DNA of 16,230 bases from Clostridia bacterium (GCA_017407365.1 JAFQWR010000182.1:1-16230), one strand, 5' to 3'. Shown: positions 1 through 7,661, counted from the first letter of the stretch. Numbers and translations are program-made. Notes: generated from the sequence alone by a model not told the origin.

Positions 1-1121
1 AGTTTGGCGGTCACAGTCAGGCGGCAGGTGTATCGTTGAAGGCAGAGCATTTAGAGGAATTCCGTCAGAGAGCGTGTGCCTTTGCAGACCGTGCCGTAAT
101 GCCCGAGCAGGTGCAGGAGTACGATGCCGAAATCGACGAAAATGACATCGATCTTTCGCTTGCGGAATCGCTTGCCCGTATGGAGCCCTTTGGTGTGGGC
201 AATCGCAGACCTCTGTTTCTTGTTCAACCCAAGCGTGTAAGCGTACAGCCTATGAAAAAGCACGAGGAGCATCTGGTGGTGCAGACCCCTGCCTTTGAGG
301 CAATCGGATTCTACCGCAGTGACCTCAGCGACTCCTTTTTGAGCAGCTATCCCAAAAAGCTGATTATAGATGTTGGTATCAACGAATATAAGGGCAGAAG
401 ATACTTAAAGTGTCTGCTCAGAAGCTTGGAAATGCATTACGCCTCTGAGGGAAACGAGAGCGAGGTGCTGGATGAGCTCTATATGCGTCAGCTTGCCGTA
501 AAAAGCGATGCCGTGCCCCGCTTTACGCTGTACCGCAGCTTAAACGAGGTCATTGCGGGCGAGCGCTACGGCACGTTGCTTTTGTGCAATACCGTAGAAG
601 CCTTACACGGCTTTTTACAGAGTGAATGGGCGGATGACTTCGTTCTGAGCGTATTTGCTCCGCAGGACGGAAACAATTGCAACCGCTTGCTGTTTTCGCC
701 CGATCCCGAGCAGGATTTATCCTGCTACGAAAAAATTGTATTCTTAGATAGCCCTCTGTACTCCGGCTATGTGGCGAGGCTCTCCGAAAGCGGCAAGGCA
801 AGCATTTATTTGCCGAATAACACCGCAGCCTTCTGCCCCTCGGTTATACCCGACCTTTCGCGAGAGGCACTTGGAGGTATCTGGCGTACTTTGCGCAGGG
901 TGCTTGGCAGTCAGCATTTGCGCACGGCGGATGCACTTTACCGTCAGGTATGCGCTATCGAGGGCGTTGGCTATCTGCAATTCCGCATTGCACTCGGTGT
1001 GTTCTGCGAGCTTGGGCTTATCTGCAAGAACGAATACTACCAAACGGTAGAGGGCGTTCGCTGTGAGCTGTCACAAAGTGATTTTTATGCACGTTGCCTG
1101 TCCTGGTGCGTCAGGAAATAA
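1..1121 (+). CDS. recJ: Single-stranded-DNA exonuclease RecJ, C-terminal part (5' end outside the window)
   Basis: The frame is already open at base 3 and reads FGGHSQAAG, the DHHA1-domain GGH motif that RecJ uses to bind single-stranded DNA. A TTG at 36 is therefore internal, not the start. About 372 residues remain. Near residues 40-70 of the fragment, the stretch LARMEPFGVGN followed by RPLFLV matches the RecJ OB-fold region that follows DHHA1. The catalytic DHH domain lies upstream of the window. The last ~230 residues are a long C-terminal extension of the kind seen in Bacillota RecJ, and I see no catalytic motif in it. RecJ is a cytoplasmic 5'-3' exonuclease in recombination and mismatch/base-excision repair. 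It ends 22 bases before rel. In many Clostridia an apt gene sits between recJ and rel; none is present here. The identification rests on the GGH and OB motifs plus gene order. Confidence 0.9.
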   Translation, partial: FGGHSQAAGVSLKAEHLEEFRQRACAFADRAVMPEQVQEYDAEIDENDIDLSLAESLARMEPFGVGNRRPLFLVQPKRVSVQPMKKHEEHLVVQTPAFEAIGFYRSDLSDSFLSSYPKKLIIDVGINEYKGRRYLKCLLRSLEMHYASEGNESEVLDELYMRQLAVKSDAVPRFTLYRSLNEVIAGERYGTLLLCNTVEALHGFLQSEWADDFVLSVFAPQDGNNCNRLLFSPDPEQDLSCYEKIVFLDSPLYSGYVARLSESGKASIYLPNNTAAFCPSVIPDLSREALGGIWRTLRRVLGSQHLRTADALYRQVCAIEGVGYLQFRIALGVFCELGLICKNEYYQTVEGVRCELSQSDFYARCLSWCVRK

Positions 1122-1143
1122 CGAAGGAGGGGAAAGATACCGT

Positions 1144-3270
1144 ATGGAAGACAATTTATTAGCGAAAATGAAATATTATTATCCCAGCCCCTTCTACGAG
1201 GTGCTGGAAAGAGCCTACACCTTTGCAAAAACGGCGCACGCCAATCAGAAGAGGGCGTCGGGTGAGGATTATTTTATCCATCCCTATTTTGTTGCGGAAA
1301 TACTGGTGGATTTAGGTCTGGATACCGCCACGGTTGCCGCTGCCTTTTTGCACGACGTGGTAGAGGATACGCCCGTTACAAGAGAACAGCTTTCAAAGGA
1401 ATTCGGCGAAGAAATCTGTATGCTGGTGGACGGCGTCACCAAGCTGGATAAAATCACCTTCTCGTCTAAGGAGGAGGAGCAGGCAGAAAACATCCGCAAA
1501 ATGTTCGTTGCAATGGCAAAGGACGTTCGTGTGGTGCTGATTAAGCTTGCCGACCGTCTGCACAATATGCGCTCACTCCAATACCTTTCTGAGGCAAGGC
1601 GTATTGCAATGGCAAAGGAAACGCTCGATATCTATGCGCCCATCGCAGGCAGATTGGGTATGAGCAGTGTAAAAAGCGAGTTGCAGGACCTCTGTCTGAA
1701 ATATCTGGATACCGAGGCATACACCTTTTTGACGAGCGTTATCACCGAAAAACGCTCCGAGCGCTTTGCCTTAGTGGAATCCATCATTGCCGACCTGCAG
1801 ACAATCTTAAAGGAAAACAACGTCACGGGCGAGGTTCTTGGGCGCCCGAAGCACTTTTATTCTATCTATAAAAAGATGAAAAACCAGAATAAGACAATCG
1901 ACGAGATCTACGATCTGATTGCCGTGCGTATTCTGGTGGATTCCGTTCCCGATTGCTATCATATCTTTGGTGCCATCCACGCGCGTTGGAAGCCCATCCC
2001 GGGAAGAATCAAGGATTACATCGCTACCCCCAAGGCAAACGGCTATCAGAGCCTGCACACCACCGTTATGACCAACTACGGCAGTGTGTTCGAAATTCAG
2101 ATCCGTACCTACGAGATGCACAAAATTGCCGAATACGGCATTGCCGCGCATTGGAAGTATAAGGAGGGCGTCACCAAGGATAGCGATTTCACGCAGAATC
2201 TTGCGTGGATCCGCGAGATGATGGAGGTGGAAACGCAGGTTGCCGATTCGAAAAGCTTTTTGCAGAGCTTAAAGGGCGACCTTGTTTCGGGTGAGGTTCT
2301 TGTATTCACCCCCAAGGGTGACGTCGTCAGTCTGCCCGAGGGGGCAACCCCTATCGACTTTGCCTATCATATTCACTCCGCCGTAGGCAACCGTTGCGTA
2401 GGCGCAAAGGTCAACGGCAAAATGGTCAAGCTCGATACCACCCTGCAGGTGGGTGACGTGGTGGATATCATCACCTCGTCAGCCTCCAAGGGCCCCAGCT
2501 GGGATTGGCTGCGTGTGGCAAAATCCAGCGCGGCAAAGGCAAAAATCCGTCAGTTCTTCAAAAAGGAGCGCTTAGAGGAAAATGCCAAAAAGGGTAAGGA
2601 AATGCTCGAGCTCGAGGCAAAGCGCAAGGGCTATGCCTTAAACGACCTTTTAGAGGAAAGATGGTTGAAGCTCATTTACGAGCGCTACAGCTTTTTATCC
2701 TTAGACGAGGTGTGTGCGGCGGTTGGCTACGGTGCCATCACCACCAATCAGGTGCTGTATAAGCTGATTGAGCAATACAAGCGCGAAAACGTCAAAAAGC
2801 CCGAGGGTGGCATAGCGGCTACCTCCAAATCGCAGGCAGGCACCGTGCTGATTAAGGGCTACGATGACTTTTTATACCGTCTGGCAGGGTGCTGTAACCC
2901 CGTGCCGGGCGATAGCATCGTGGGCTTCATTTCCCGCGGGCGCGGCATTTGTATTCACCGTGCCGATTGCTCTAACCTACGCAACGAGGACCCCGCAAGG
3001 CTGGTGGATGCAGAGTGGGCAGGGGTAGAAAAGGGCGTGTTCTCCGTTTCTCTCCGTATCCTTTCAGAGGATTCCCCCCAGCTGATTATGAACATCACCA
3101 CGGTAATTGCCAATATGCAGCTGAGTATGACCTCGCTCAATGCCCGTCTGGATAAAAAGGGCAGAGTAGTCATCGATGTTACCGTGCAGATCAAGGATAT
3201 TTCCGATAAGGATAAGCTTGTGGCAAGGCTTTTGGAGCTGAAGCCCGTTTCTGAAGTATATCGCGGTTAG
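1144..3270 (+). CDS. rel: Bifunctional (p)ppGpp synthetase/hydrolase Rel
   Basis: This 708-residue long RSH enzyme makes (p)ppGpp from ATP and GTP/GDP and hydrolyses it, setting the stringent response on the ribosome. The start at 1144 fits AAGGAGG at 1124-1130; an upstream in-frame ATG at 1063 would overlap recJ and lacks family similarity. The N-terminal HD hydrolase domain has H32, H46, H70-D71 and E74-D75 (HDVVEDT), so hydrolase activity is expected. The synthetase domain (about 215-335) contains GRPKHFYSIYKKM and a RIKD signature at 288-291. That is the RxKD form typical of bifunctional Rel/SpoT rather than the ExDD of RelA. TGS follows at about 385-445 (VLVFTPKGD), then a zinc-finger region (C583, C584, C603, H605, C609) and a C-terminal ACT domain (about 635-708). 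All domains look intact. Confidence 0.97.
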   Translation: MEDNLLAKMKYYYPSPFYEVLERAYTFAKTAHANQKRASGEDYFIHPYFVAEILVDLGLDTATVAAAFLHDVVEDTPVTREQLSKEFGEEICMLVDGVTKLDKITFSSKEEEQAENIRKMFVAMAKDVRVVLIKLADRLHNMRSLQYLSEARRIAMAKETLDIYAPIAGRLGMSSVKSELQDLCLKYLDTEAYTFLTSVITEKRSERFALVESIIADLQTILKENNVTGEVLGRPKHFYSIYKKMKNQNKTIDEIYDLIAVRILVDSVPDCYHIFGAIHARWKPIPGRIKDYIATPKANGYQSLHTTVMTNYGSVFEIQIRTYEMHKIAEYGIAAHWKYKEGVTKDSDFTQNLAWIREMMEVETQVADSKSFLQSLKGDLVSGEVLVFTPKGDVVSLPEGATPIDFAYHIHSAVGNRCVGAKVNGKMVKLDTTLQVGDVVDIITSSASKGPSWDWLRVAKSSAAKAKIRQFFKKERLEENAKKGKEMLELEAKRKGYALNDLLEERWLKLIYERYSFLSLDEVCAAVGYGAITTNQVLYKLIEQYKRENVKKPEGGIAATSKSQAGTVLIKGYDDFLYRLAGCCNPVPGDSIVGFISRGRGICIHRADCSNLRNEDPARLVDAEWAGVEKGVFSVSLRILSEDSPQLIMNITTVIANMQLSMTSLNARLDKKGRVVIDVTVQIKDISDKDKLVARLLELKPVSEVYRG

Positions 3271-3281
3271 AGGGTGCGGTA

Positions 3282-3908
3282 ATGAAAATCAATTGTTATA
3301 GCTCCTATCAGATGGCAAGCAACAGCTATCTTGTATACGACGAGGAAAGCAAGCAGGGCTTTCTGGTGGACGCAGGGTGCCCTGCCGAAAAGCTGATAGA
3401 AGAAATCGACCGACTTGGCATTTCCGTGCAGGCGGTGCTTTTCACGCATGGGCATTTCGATCATATCGTGGGTGCAAGCGGCCTGCAAAAGCGCGGCTAT
3501 CCCCTGTATATCGGCGAAAAGGACGCCCCGATGCTTAGCTCAGACAAGGCAAGCATGGGCGCGTATTTCGGCTTTTCCACCGAAAGTGCCAAGGCAGACG
3601 TGCTGCTGAAAGGCGGCGAGGAGCTTTGCTTTGGCGGCATTCCCGTCCGTGTGCTTGCAACGCCCGGCCACACCGAGGGCGGCGTGTGCTATCTTGTGGA
3701 TGAGTCGGTGCTGTTTTCGGGTGATACGCTGTTTCAGGGCTCCATCGGCAGAACGGATTTCCCCGGTGGCAGCTTAGATACCCTTCTCAGTAGCATCCGT
3801 ACGCAAATTTTTTCGCTGTTTTCGTATACGCGCGTGTTGCCCGGTCACGATGAGGAAACCACCGTGGGTGCGGAAATGGCTACCAATCCCTTTTTGATTA
3901 CAGTATGA
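3282..3908 (+). CDS. MBL-fold metallo-hydrolase (glyoxalase II-like)
   Basis: This 208-residue protein has the full metallo-beta-lactamase-fold metal set: THGHFDH at 55-61 (H56, H58, D60, H61), PGHTEGG with H130, SGDTLF with D148 and PGHD with H189. Two metal ions, usually zinc or iron, should bind there. The order and the phrase GSIGRTDFPGGS resemble the YcbL/glyoxalase II-like hydrolases, which cleave thioesters such as S-lactoylglutathione or related compounds; the true substrate cannot be read from sequence. It lacks the C-terminal helical domain of classical glyoxalase II. The gene starts 11 bases after rel with only a weak ribosome binding site (AGGGTG at 3271-3276), and its stop overlaps the hemZ start by four bases (ATGA). 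Translation is therefore probably coupled along rel-MBL-hemZ. Gene order rel-MBL-hemZ is common in Clostridia. Confidence 0.9.
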   Translation: MKINCYSSYQMASNSYLVYDEESKQGFLVDAGCPAEKLIEEIDRLGISVQAVLFTHGHFDHIVGASGLQKRGYPLYIGEKDAPMLSSDKASMGAYFGFSTESAKADVLLKGGEELCFGGIPVRVLATPGHTEGGVCYLVDESVLFSGDTLFQGSIGRTDFPGGSLDTLLSSIRTQIFSLFSYTRVLPGHDEETTVGAEMATNPFLITV

Positions 3909-5284
3909 TAAAGGTCAACCATTCTTTTTTAGAGGCAGACTTAAATGACGTTTTGCGGCTCTTTTTTACGGAGGCAGACGTAGAATGCCAATTTGATTAT
4001 CAGCCCTCCGTGCTTCGCTTCCGATTGAGCTACGGAGTCAACGAGCGCATAGGAGAGTATTCTGTCGCTTTGCCCGAGGACGCCCTTGGCTACCGCCGTA
4101 TCTTCAAGCGGTATGCAAAGGTTGCTCTGTATGAATTTCTTTCCGATATCACAGGCAAAAGCCTGCCCTACGGTGCGTTGACGGGCATTCGCCCTGCAAA
4201 GCTGCTCAGGCAGATTCGTGCAGAGGGCGAGGACGAAAGCGACTATTTTCTGAATTTTCTGCACGTAAAGCCTCAGAAGCTTCAGCTTCTGCAACAGATT
4301 GTAGAGGCGCAGGCAGACGCTCTTTCAGAGGAGGAGACGGCAGTAGACCTCTACGTGGGTATTCCCTTCTGTAACGGCAGGTGCAGCTATTGCTCCTTCG
4401 TTTCCTCGGATATCAACAAGGCAGGTACGCTTGTCGTGCCCTACGTAGACGCGCTTCTCGGCGAAATTGCCGATACCGTGGCGCTCATCAGGGAAAGGGG
4501 GCTTCAGCTCAAAACGCTGTATATCGGCGGCGGCACGCCCTCCTCGCTTCCCTTAGAGCAGATAGAAAGGATTCTTTCTGCATTAGACGGGCTTTCTCCC
4601 TCAGAATACACCTTTGAGGCAGGCAGACCCGACAGCATCCATACCGAGCTCTTAGAGCTTCTGGCTCGCCATGGGGTGGGGCGCATTTCCGTCAATCCGC
4701 AAACGGTGCACGACGAAACCCTCCGTGCAATCGGGCGGCGGCACACCTTTGCCGACTACGAGCGCGCTATGGCACTTTGCAAGGACTATCCCTTCACGGT
4801 GAATACCGACCTCATTATGGGGCTCCCCGGGGAGGGGACCGAGGAATTCTGTGCCTCTCTGTCGGGGGTAATGGCACATCAGCCGCACGATATCACCGTG
4901 CATACCCTGTGCCTCAAATCGGGCTCCATCTTAAAGGAAAAAACAGAGCGGCTCTCTGCCGATACCACCGAGCAGACGAGTGAGCAGGCATACCGTATGC
5001 TGACCGAAAACGGCTATATTCCCTATTACGTATACCGTCAGAAATACAGCGCAGGGGCGCTCGAAAACACCGGCTATTCGCGCGGAAAAATCTGCCGCTA
5101 CAACGTGCATAATATGGAGGAGGTATGCTCCGTGCTTGCCTGCGGCGCAAACGCCATCACCAAGCGTGTGTTTATGGGCGAAAGCCGTATTGAGCGCTAC
5201 GCCAACCCCAAGGATATCCCCACCTATATTGCCAAGCTCTCCGCCATCAACGAGGGCAAGCGCAAGCTGTTTGGGGAGGAATAA
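3905..5284 (+). CDS. hemZ: HemZ-type radical SAM protein (coproporphyrinogen dehydrogenase-like)
   Basis: This 459-residue radical SAM protein carries the cluster motif CX3CX2C at C156, C160 and C163 (IPFCNGRCSYCSF), which binds the [4Fe-4S] cluster that cleaves S-adenosylmethionine. GALTGIRPAKL near residue 90, IGGGTPSSL, ISVNPQTVHDETLRAIGR and a C-terminal YRQKYSAGALENTGY are diagnostic of HemZ rather than HemN/HemW. The first ~145 residues form the HemZ-specific N-terminal region. HemZ has been linked to anaerobic coproporphyrinogen III oxidation, but biochemical support for that activity across the family is weak, and no other heme gene is in the window. It has no Shine-Dalgarno sequence; the ATGA overlap with the preceding gene implies translational coupling. 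It is the last gene of the run and is followed by a strong terminator. Confidence 0.9.
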   Translation: MIKVNHSFLEADLNDVLRLFFTEADVECQFDYQPSVLRFRLSYGVNERIGEYSVALPEDALGYRRIFKRYAKVALYEFLSDITGKSLPYGALTGIRPAKLLRQIRAEGEDESDYFLNFLHVKPQKLQLLQQIVEAQADALSEEETAVDLYVGIPFCNGRCSYCSFVSSDINKAGTLVVPYVDALLGEIADTVALIRERGLQLKTLYIGGGTPSSLPLEQIERILSALDGLSPSEYTFEAGRPDSIHTELLELLARHGVGRISVNPQTVHDETLRAIGRRHTFADYERAMALCKDYPFTVNTDLIMGLPGEGTEEFCASLSGVMAHQPHDITVHTLCLKSGSILKEKTERLSADTTEQTSEQAYRMLTENGYIPYYVYRQKYSAGALENTGYSRGKICRYNVHNMEEVCSVLACGANAITKRVFMGESRIERYANPKDIPTYIAKLSAINEGKRKLFGEE

Positions 5285-5294
5285 CAGCAAAAAG

Positions 5295-5328
5295 CAGATT
5301 GCATACAGGCAGTCTGTTTTTTATTTTT
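5295..5328 (+). terminator. Intrinsic terminator after hemZ
   Basis: An 8-bp stem (CAGATTGC at 5295-5302 with GCAGTCTG at 5309-5316, one G-U pair) encloses a 6-base loop and runs straight into TTTTTTATTTTT. It starts 10 bases after the hemZ stop, so it very likely ends the recJ/rel/hemZ transcript. The loop contains GCATACAG, a string also found in the 20-bp elements at 5369 and 6160. Confidence 0.85.
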
Positions 5329-5368
5329 GGAAGATGCGCTTTGTTTTTGCTTCTAAGCCGGAAGACTT

Positions 5369-5388
5369 ACGCATACAGTAAACTATAC
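5369..5388 (+). promoter_or_regulatory. 20-bp upstream element, copy 1 (before the TIGR04086-like gene)
   Basis: The sequence ACGCATACAGTAA-A-CTATAC recurs with a single change at 6160-6179 before gltX. This copy ends 24 bases before its start codon and that one 22 bases before its own. It contains TATAC, which could be a -10 box, but no good -35 lies 16-18 bases upstream at either site. It also contains CATACAGTA, which resembles the -10 of the Bacillus sporulation factors sigma-E/sigma-K. The role (promoter core or operator) is inferred only from the repeat and its position. Confidence 0.45.
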
Positions 5389-5412
5389 GCTTTGGATGTC
5401 AAGGAGGTCGGT

Positions 5413-5784
5413 ATGCCACGAAAGGGTTTTGCTTCCGTGCTGAAAAGTGCGCTGTTTTCGGTGCTGTTTACGTTGATTGCCATTCTGCTGCTTGCGGCGG
5501 CAGTGAAGCTGTTTTCGCTTGGAGATGGCGTGATTCTGTTTGTCAATCAGTTGATTAAGGCGGCGTGTATTCTGCTTGGCTGCACCGTGGGGCTTAAGGG
5601 TGAGGGTCTGCCGCTGTTGGGTATGGCGGCAGGCGGGCTTTCTGTCTTTACTGCGTACACGCTGTTTTCTCTGCTTTCGCAGGAGCCGTTTTTTCGTATT
5701 GCTCTGCTTTTAGAGCTTGTTTTTGGGCTTGCGGTAGGGTTTTTAAGCGGAATTATTTGCAAGATGTGTAAAAAGACTGCCTAA
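5413..5784 (+). CDS. TIGR04086-like four-helix membrane protein next to scfA
   Basis: This 123-residue, very hydrophobic protein has a short basic N-terminus (MPRKGF), four predicted membrane helices (roughly residues 12-34, 42-60, 64-85 and 92-115) and a basic C-terminal end (CKMCKKTA). The start at 5413 is set by a perfect AAGGAGGT at 5401-5408; longer in-frame starts would run into the hemZ terminator. Size, four-helix layout and location just upstream of the SCIFF peptide gene match the TIGR04086/DUF3792 family of Clostridia. That family has no established biochemical function and lacks motifs I could call catalytic. A role in the export or membrane handling of the SCIFF product has only gene-neighbourhood support. 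Identification is by size, topology and context, not by a strong motif. Confidence 0.75.
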   Translation: MPRKGFASVLKSALFSVLFTLIAILLLAAAVKLFSLGDGVILFVNQLIKAACILLGCTVGLKGEGLPLLGMAAGGLSVFTAYTLFSLLSQEPFFRIALLLELVFGLAVGFLSGIICKMCKKTA

Positions 5785-5788
5785 TCAG

Positions 5789-5817
5789 TTGAAAAAAAAG
5801 GATAAATGTGGTAAAAT
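5789..5817 (+). promoter_or_regulatory. Sigma-A-type promoter of scfA
   Basis: TTGAAA at 5789-5794 and TAAAAT at 5812-5817 are separated by exactly 17 bases. The promoter lies just after the stop codon of the membrane-protein gene and about 65 bases before the scfA start, so scfA can be transcribed on its own with a leader of roughly 55-60 bases. Confidence 0.7.
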
Positions 5818-5835
5818 ACTATGGTGAAAACGATT

Positions 5836-5866
5836 ACTGCTGTTTTTTCCTCGTTGAAAAAGCAGT
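5836..5866 (+). other. Leader hairpin before the scfA ribosome binding site
   Basis: ACTGCT at 5836-5841 pairs with AGCAGT at 5861-5866. The stem continues, after one bulged G, as a T-run facing an A-run. The hairpin ends 3 bases before the AAGGAG at 5870-5875 that serves scfA. The right arm can alternatively pair with CACTGCTTTT just after the scfA stop, so the structure may affect translation or mRNA stability. No known RNA family is recognised. Confidence 0.4.
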
Positions 5867-5881
5867 GGGAAGGAGAACGAT

Positions 5882-6049
5882 ATGAAGATCAAAACGCTTG
5901 CTAAGCCTTGCTTAAATAAGGTAGACGCGCAGTCCGGTTGCGGCGAATGCCGTAGCAGCTGCCAATCCGCCTGCAAAACCAGCTGTACGGTTGGCAACCA
6001 ATCGTGCGAGCGCAAGACCCCCAGAGAGGTCAACCCCGAGCACAGATAA
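5882..6049 (+). CDS. scfA: SCIFF peptide (six-cysteine ranthipeptide precursor)
   Basis: This 55-residue peptide is short enough to be missed by automated calling. It reads MKIKTLAKPC at its start, then GCGECRSSCQSACKTSC and TVGNQSCE. That is the near-invariant core of the SCIFF family (six cysteines in forty-five residues), which occurs across Clostridia. The six core cysteines are C20, C23, C27, C31, C35 and C42; C10 is a seventh. The tail after E43 (RKTPREVNPEHR) is charged. In the known system the radical SAM enzyme ScfB installs thioether cross-links between cysteines and downstream residues, and the product is a ranthipeptide linked to population-density responses. A good AAGGAG lies 6 bases before the ATG. 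The gene has its own promoter and terminator. The maturase gene that usually follows directly is not here. Confidence 0.95.
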   Translation: MKIKTLAKPCLNKVDAQSGCGECRSSCQSACKTSCTVGNQSCERKTPREVNPEHR

Positions 6050-6069
6050 TCACTGCTTTTCAGGGTAAG

Positions 6070-6120
6070 GGCATGGCAAGGGCGGCGAAGCAAAAGCCGT
6101 GTTTTGCTATGTCTTTTTTT
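6070..6120 (+). terminator. Intrinsic terminator after scfA
   Basis: GGCATGGCAA at 6070-6079 pairs with TTGCTATGTC at 6104-6113 (10 bp, two G-U pairs). An inner CGGC/GCCG stem sits inside, and seven T's follow directly at 6114-6120. It lies 20 bases after the scfA stop and makes scfA a monocistronic unit, separate from gltX. Confidence 0.82.
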
Positions 6121-6159
6121 CTGTCGTAGCGGCGCCCTCATCACGCTTTCTGCGGCAGA

Positions 6160-6179
6160 ACGCATACAGTAATCTATAC
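6160..6179 (+). promoter_or_regulatory. 20-bp upstream element, copy 2 (before gltX)
   Basis: The sequence ACGCATACAGTAA-T-CTATAC matches the element at 5369-5388 in 19 of 20 bases and sits 22 bases before the gltX start, downstream of the scfA terminator. TATACA at 6175-6180 could act as a -10 box for gltX, but no convincing -35 is visible upstream. It is the only candidate promoter seen between the terminator and gltX. Confidence 0.45.
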
Positions 6180-6201
6180 ATTCAAGGAGTACCAAAGTAT
6201 T

Positions 6202-7641
6202 ATGATCCGTACCAGATTTGCACCCAGCCCCACGGGCTATTTGCACATTGGCGGTTTGCGCACCGCACTTTACGCCTATCTCTTTGCAAAAAAGGATGGC
6301 GACGAAAACGGGCAGTTTATTCTGCGTATCGAGGATACCGACCGTGAAAGATTGGTTTCCGACGCCGCACAGATTATCTATGACACCTTAAAAAACGCAG
6401 GGCTTCCCTACGATGAGGGCCCCGATGTAGGCGGCGACTACGGCCCCTATATCCAGTCTGACCGTAAGGAGATTTATGCGGAATACGCCAAAAAGCTGGT
6501 AGAGCTTGGCGGTGCTTACTATTGCTTCTGCACCAAGGAGCGTCTGGAAAGCTTAACGGACGAAAACGGTCAACGCAAGTACGATAAGCATTGCCTGCAT
6601 TTAAGCCGTGAAGAGGTGGAGCGCCGCATTGCTGCAGGTGAGCCCTACGTAATCCGCCAGAACATCCCCGAGGAGGGCGTTTCCTGGTATGAGGATCTTG
6701 TGTACGGTAAAATCTCGGTGGAGCTGAAGGAGCTTGAGGATAACATCTTAATCAAGAGCGACGGTATGCCCACCTACAACTTTGCAAACGTAATCGACGA
6801 TCACCTGATGAAGATCAATTACGTCATCCGCGGAACGGAATATCTTTCCTCCACGCCCAAATACAATCTGCTGTATGAGGCGTTCGGATGGGAGATTCCC
6901 AAATATCTGCACCTGCCCCCCGTGATGCGTGACGAAAAGCACAAGCTTTCCAAGCGCTACGGCGACCCCAGCTACAACGACCTTCTGAATGAGGGCTTTC
7001 TGGGTGAGGCGTTGGTGAACTATATCGCGCTGCTTGGCTGGAGCCCGAAGGAAAACGTGGAGAAAATGGATATGGAAACCTTAAAGCGTCTGTTCACGCT
7101 GGAGGGCATCAGCCATTCTCCTGCCATCTTCGACAAAACCAAGCTGCGTTGGCTGAACGGCGAATACATCAAGGCAATGAGCCCTGAGGAATTTGCTGAA
7201 AGAGCAAAGCCCTGGCTGGATAAGAGCCCTGCCGCAGGCAGATTCGATTATATCACCGTTGCAAAGCTCCTCATTACCCGCGTGGATACCTTTGGTGATA
7301 TTGCCGAAAAGCTCGCCTTCTTAGATGCTTACGATGGCTTCGATCTCGAAATGCTTGAAAACAAAAAGCAGAAGGCAACCAAGGAGCTTGCAAAGGAGAT
7401 TCTGCCCGAGCTGATCGAAAGGGTAGAGGCTCTGCCCGCATACACCGAGGAGGCTCTGCACGACCTTCTCATTGGCTATGCCACCGAAAAGGGTTATAAA
7501 AACGGTCAGGTTATGTGGCCCTTCCGTATTGCAATCACGGGCGCTATGAACACGCCCGGCGGCGCAATCGAAATGGCGCTTCTGTTTGGCAAGGAGGTTA
7601 CCCTTTGCCGCCTGAAGGAAACGCTTGCAAGATTGGCGTAA
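6202..7641 (+). CDS. gltX: Glutamyl-tRNA synthetase
   Basis: This 479-residue class I aminoacyl-tRNA synthetase attaches glutamate to tRNA(Glu) in the cytoplasm. The Rossmann-fold signatures are present: FAPSPTGYLHIGG with the HIGH-type motif HIGG at 15-18, the RIEDTDRER loop that helps bind glutamate, and KLSKR at 248-252 as the KMSKS motif. The C-terminal half is the helical anticodon-binding region of bacterial GluRS, ending in VTLCRLKETLARL. Length and start agree with the family. AAGGAG at 6184-6189 lies 12 bases before the ATG, slightly far. In Clostridia lacking GlnRS this enzyme often also mis-charges tRNA(Gln) for GatCAB; the sequence alone does not settle that. It is followed after 20 bases by a dipeptidase gene, probably on the same transcript. 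Confidence 0.97.
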   Translation: MIRTRFAPSPTGYLHIGGLRTALYAYLFAKKDGDENGQFILRIEDTDRERLVSDAAQIIYDTLKNAGLPYDEGPDVGGDYGPYIQSDRKEIYAEYAKKLVELGGAYYCFCTKERLESLTDENGQRKYDKHCLHLSREEVERRIAAGEPYVIRQNIPEEGVSWYEDLVYGKISVELKELEDNILIKSDGMPTYNFANVIDDHLMKINYVIRGTEYLSSTPKYNLLYEAFGWEIPKYLHLPPVMRDEKHKLSKRYGDPSYNDLLNEGFLGEALVNYIALLGWSPKENVEKMDMETLKRLFTLEGISHSPAIFDKTKLRWLNGEYIKAMSPEEFAERAKPWLDKSPAAGRFDYITVAKLLITRVDTFGDIAEKLAFLDAYDGFDLEMLENKKQKATKELAKEILPELIERVEALPAYTEEALHDLLIGYATEKGYKNGQVMWPFRIAITGAMNTPGGAIEMALLFGKEVTLCRLKETLARLA

Positions 7642-7661
7642 CTTTTTAGTAAGAGGATATT

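Noticed and set aside
3905..5284. HemZ as a stand-in maturase for the nearby SCIFF peptide
   Set aside because: It lacks the C-terminal SPASM cysteine cluster of SCIFF maturases and carries clear HemZ signatures, and a terminator separates it from scfA.
6121..6201. T-box riboswitch before gltX
   Set aside because: The gap after the scfA terminator is only about 80 bases and has no T-box sequence or antiterminator; T-box leaders are much longer.
5785..6246. 153-codon open frame on the minus strand covering scfA
   Set aside because: It runs antisense through scfA, its promoter, its terminator and the start of gltX, has no family similarity I can see, and scfA itself is a clear family match on the plus strand.
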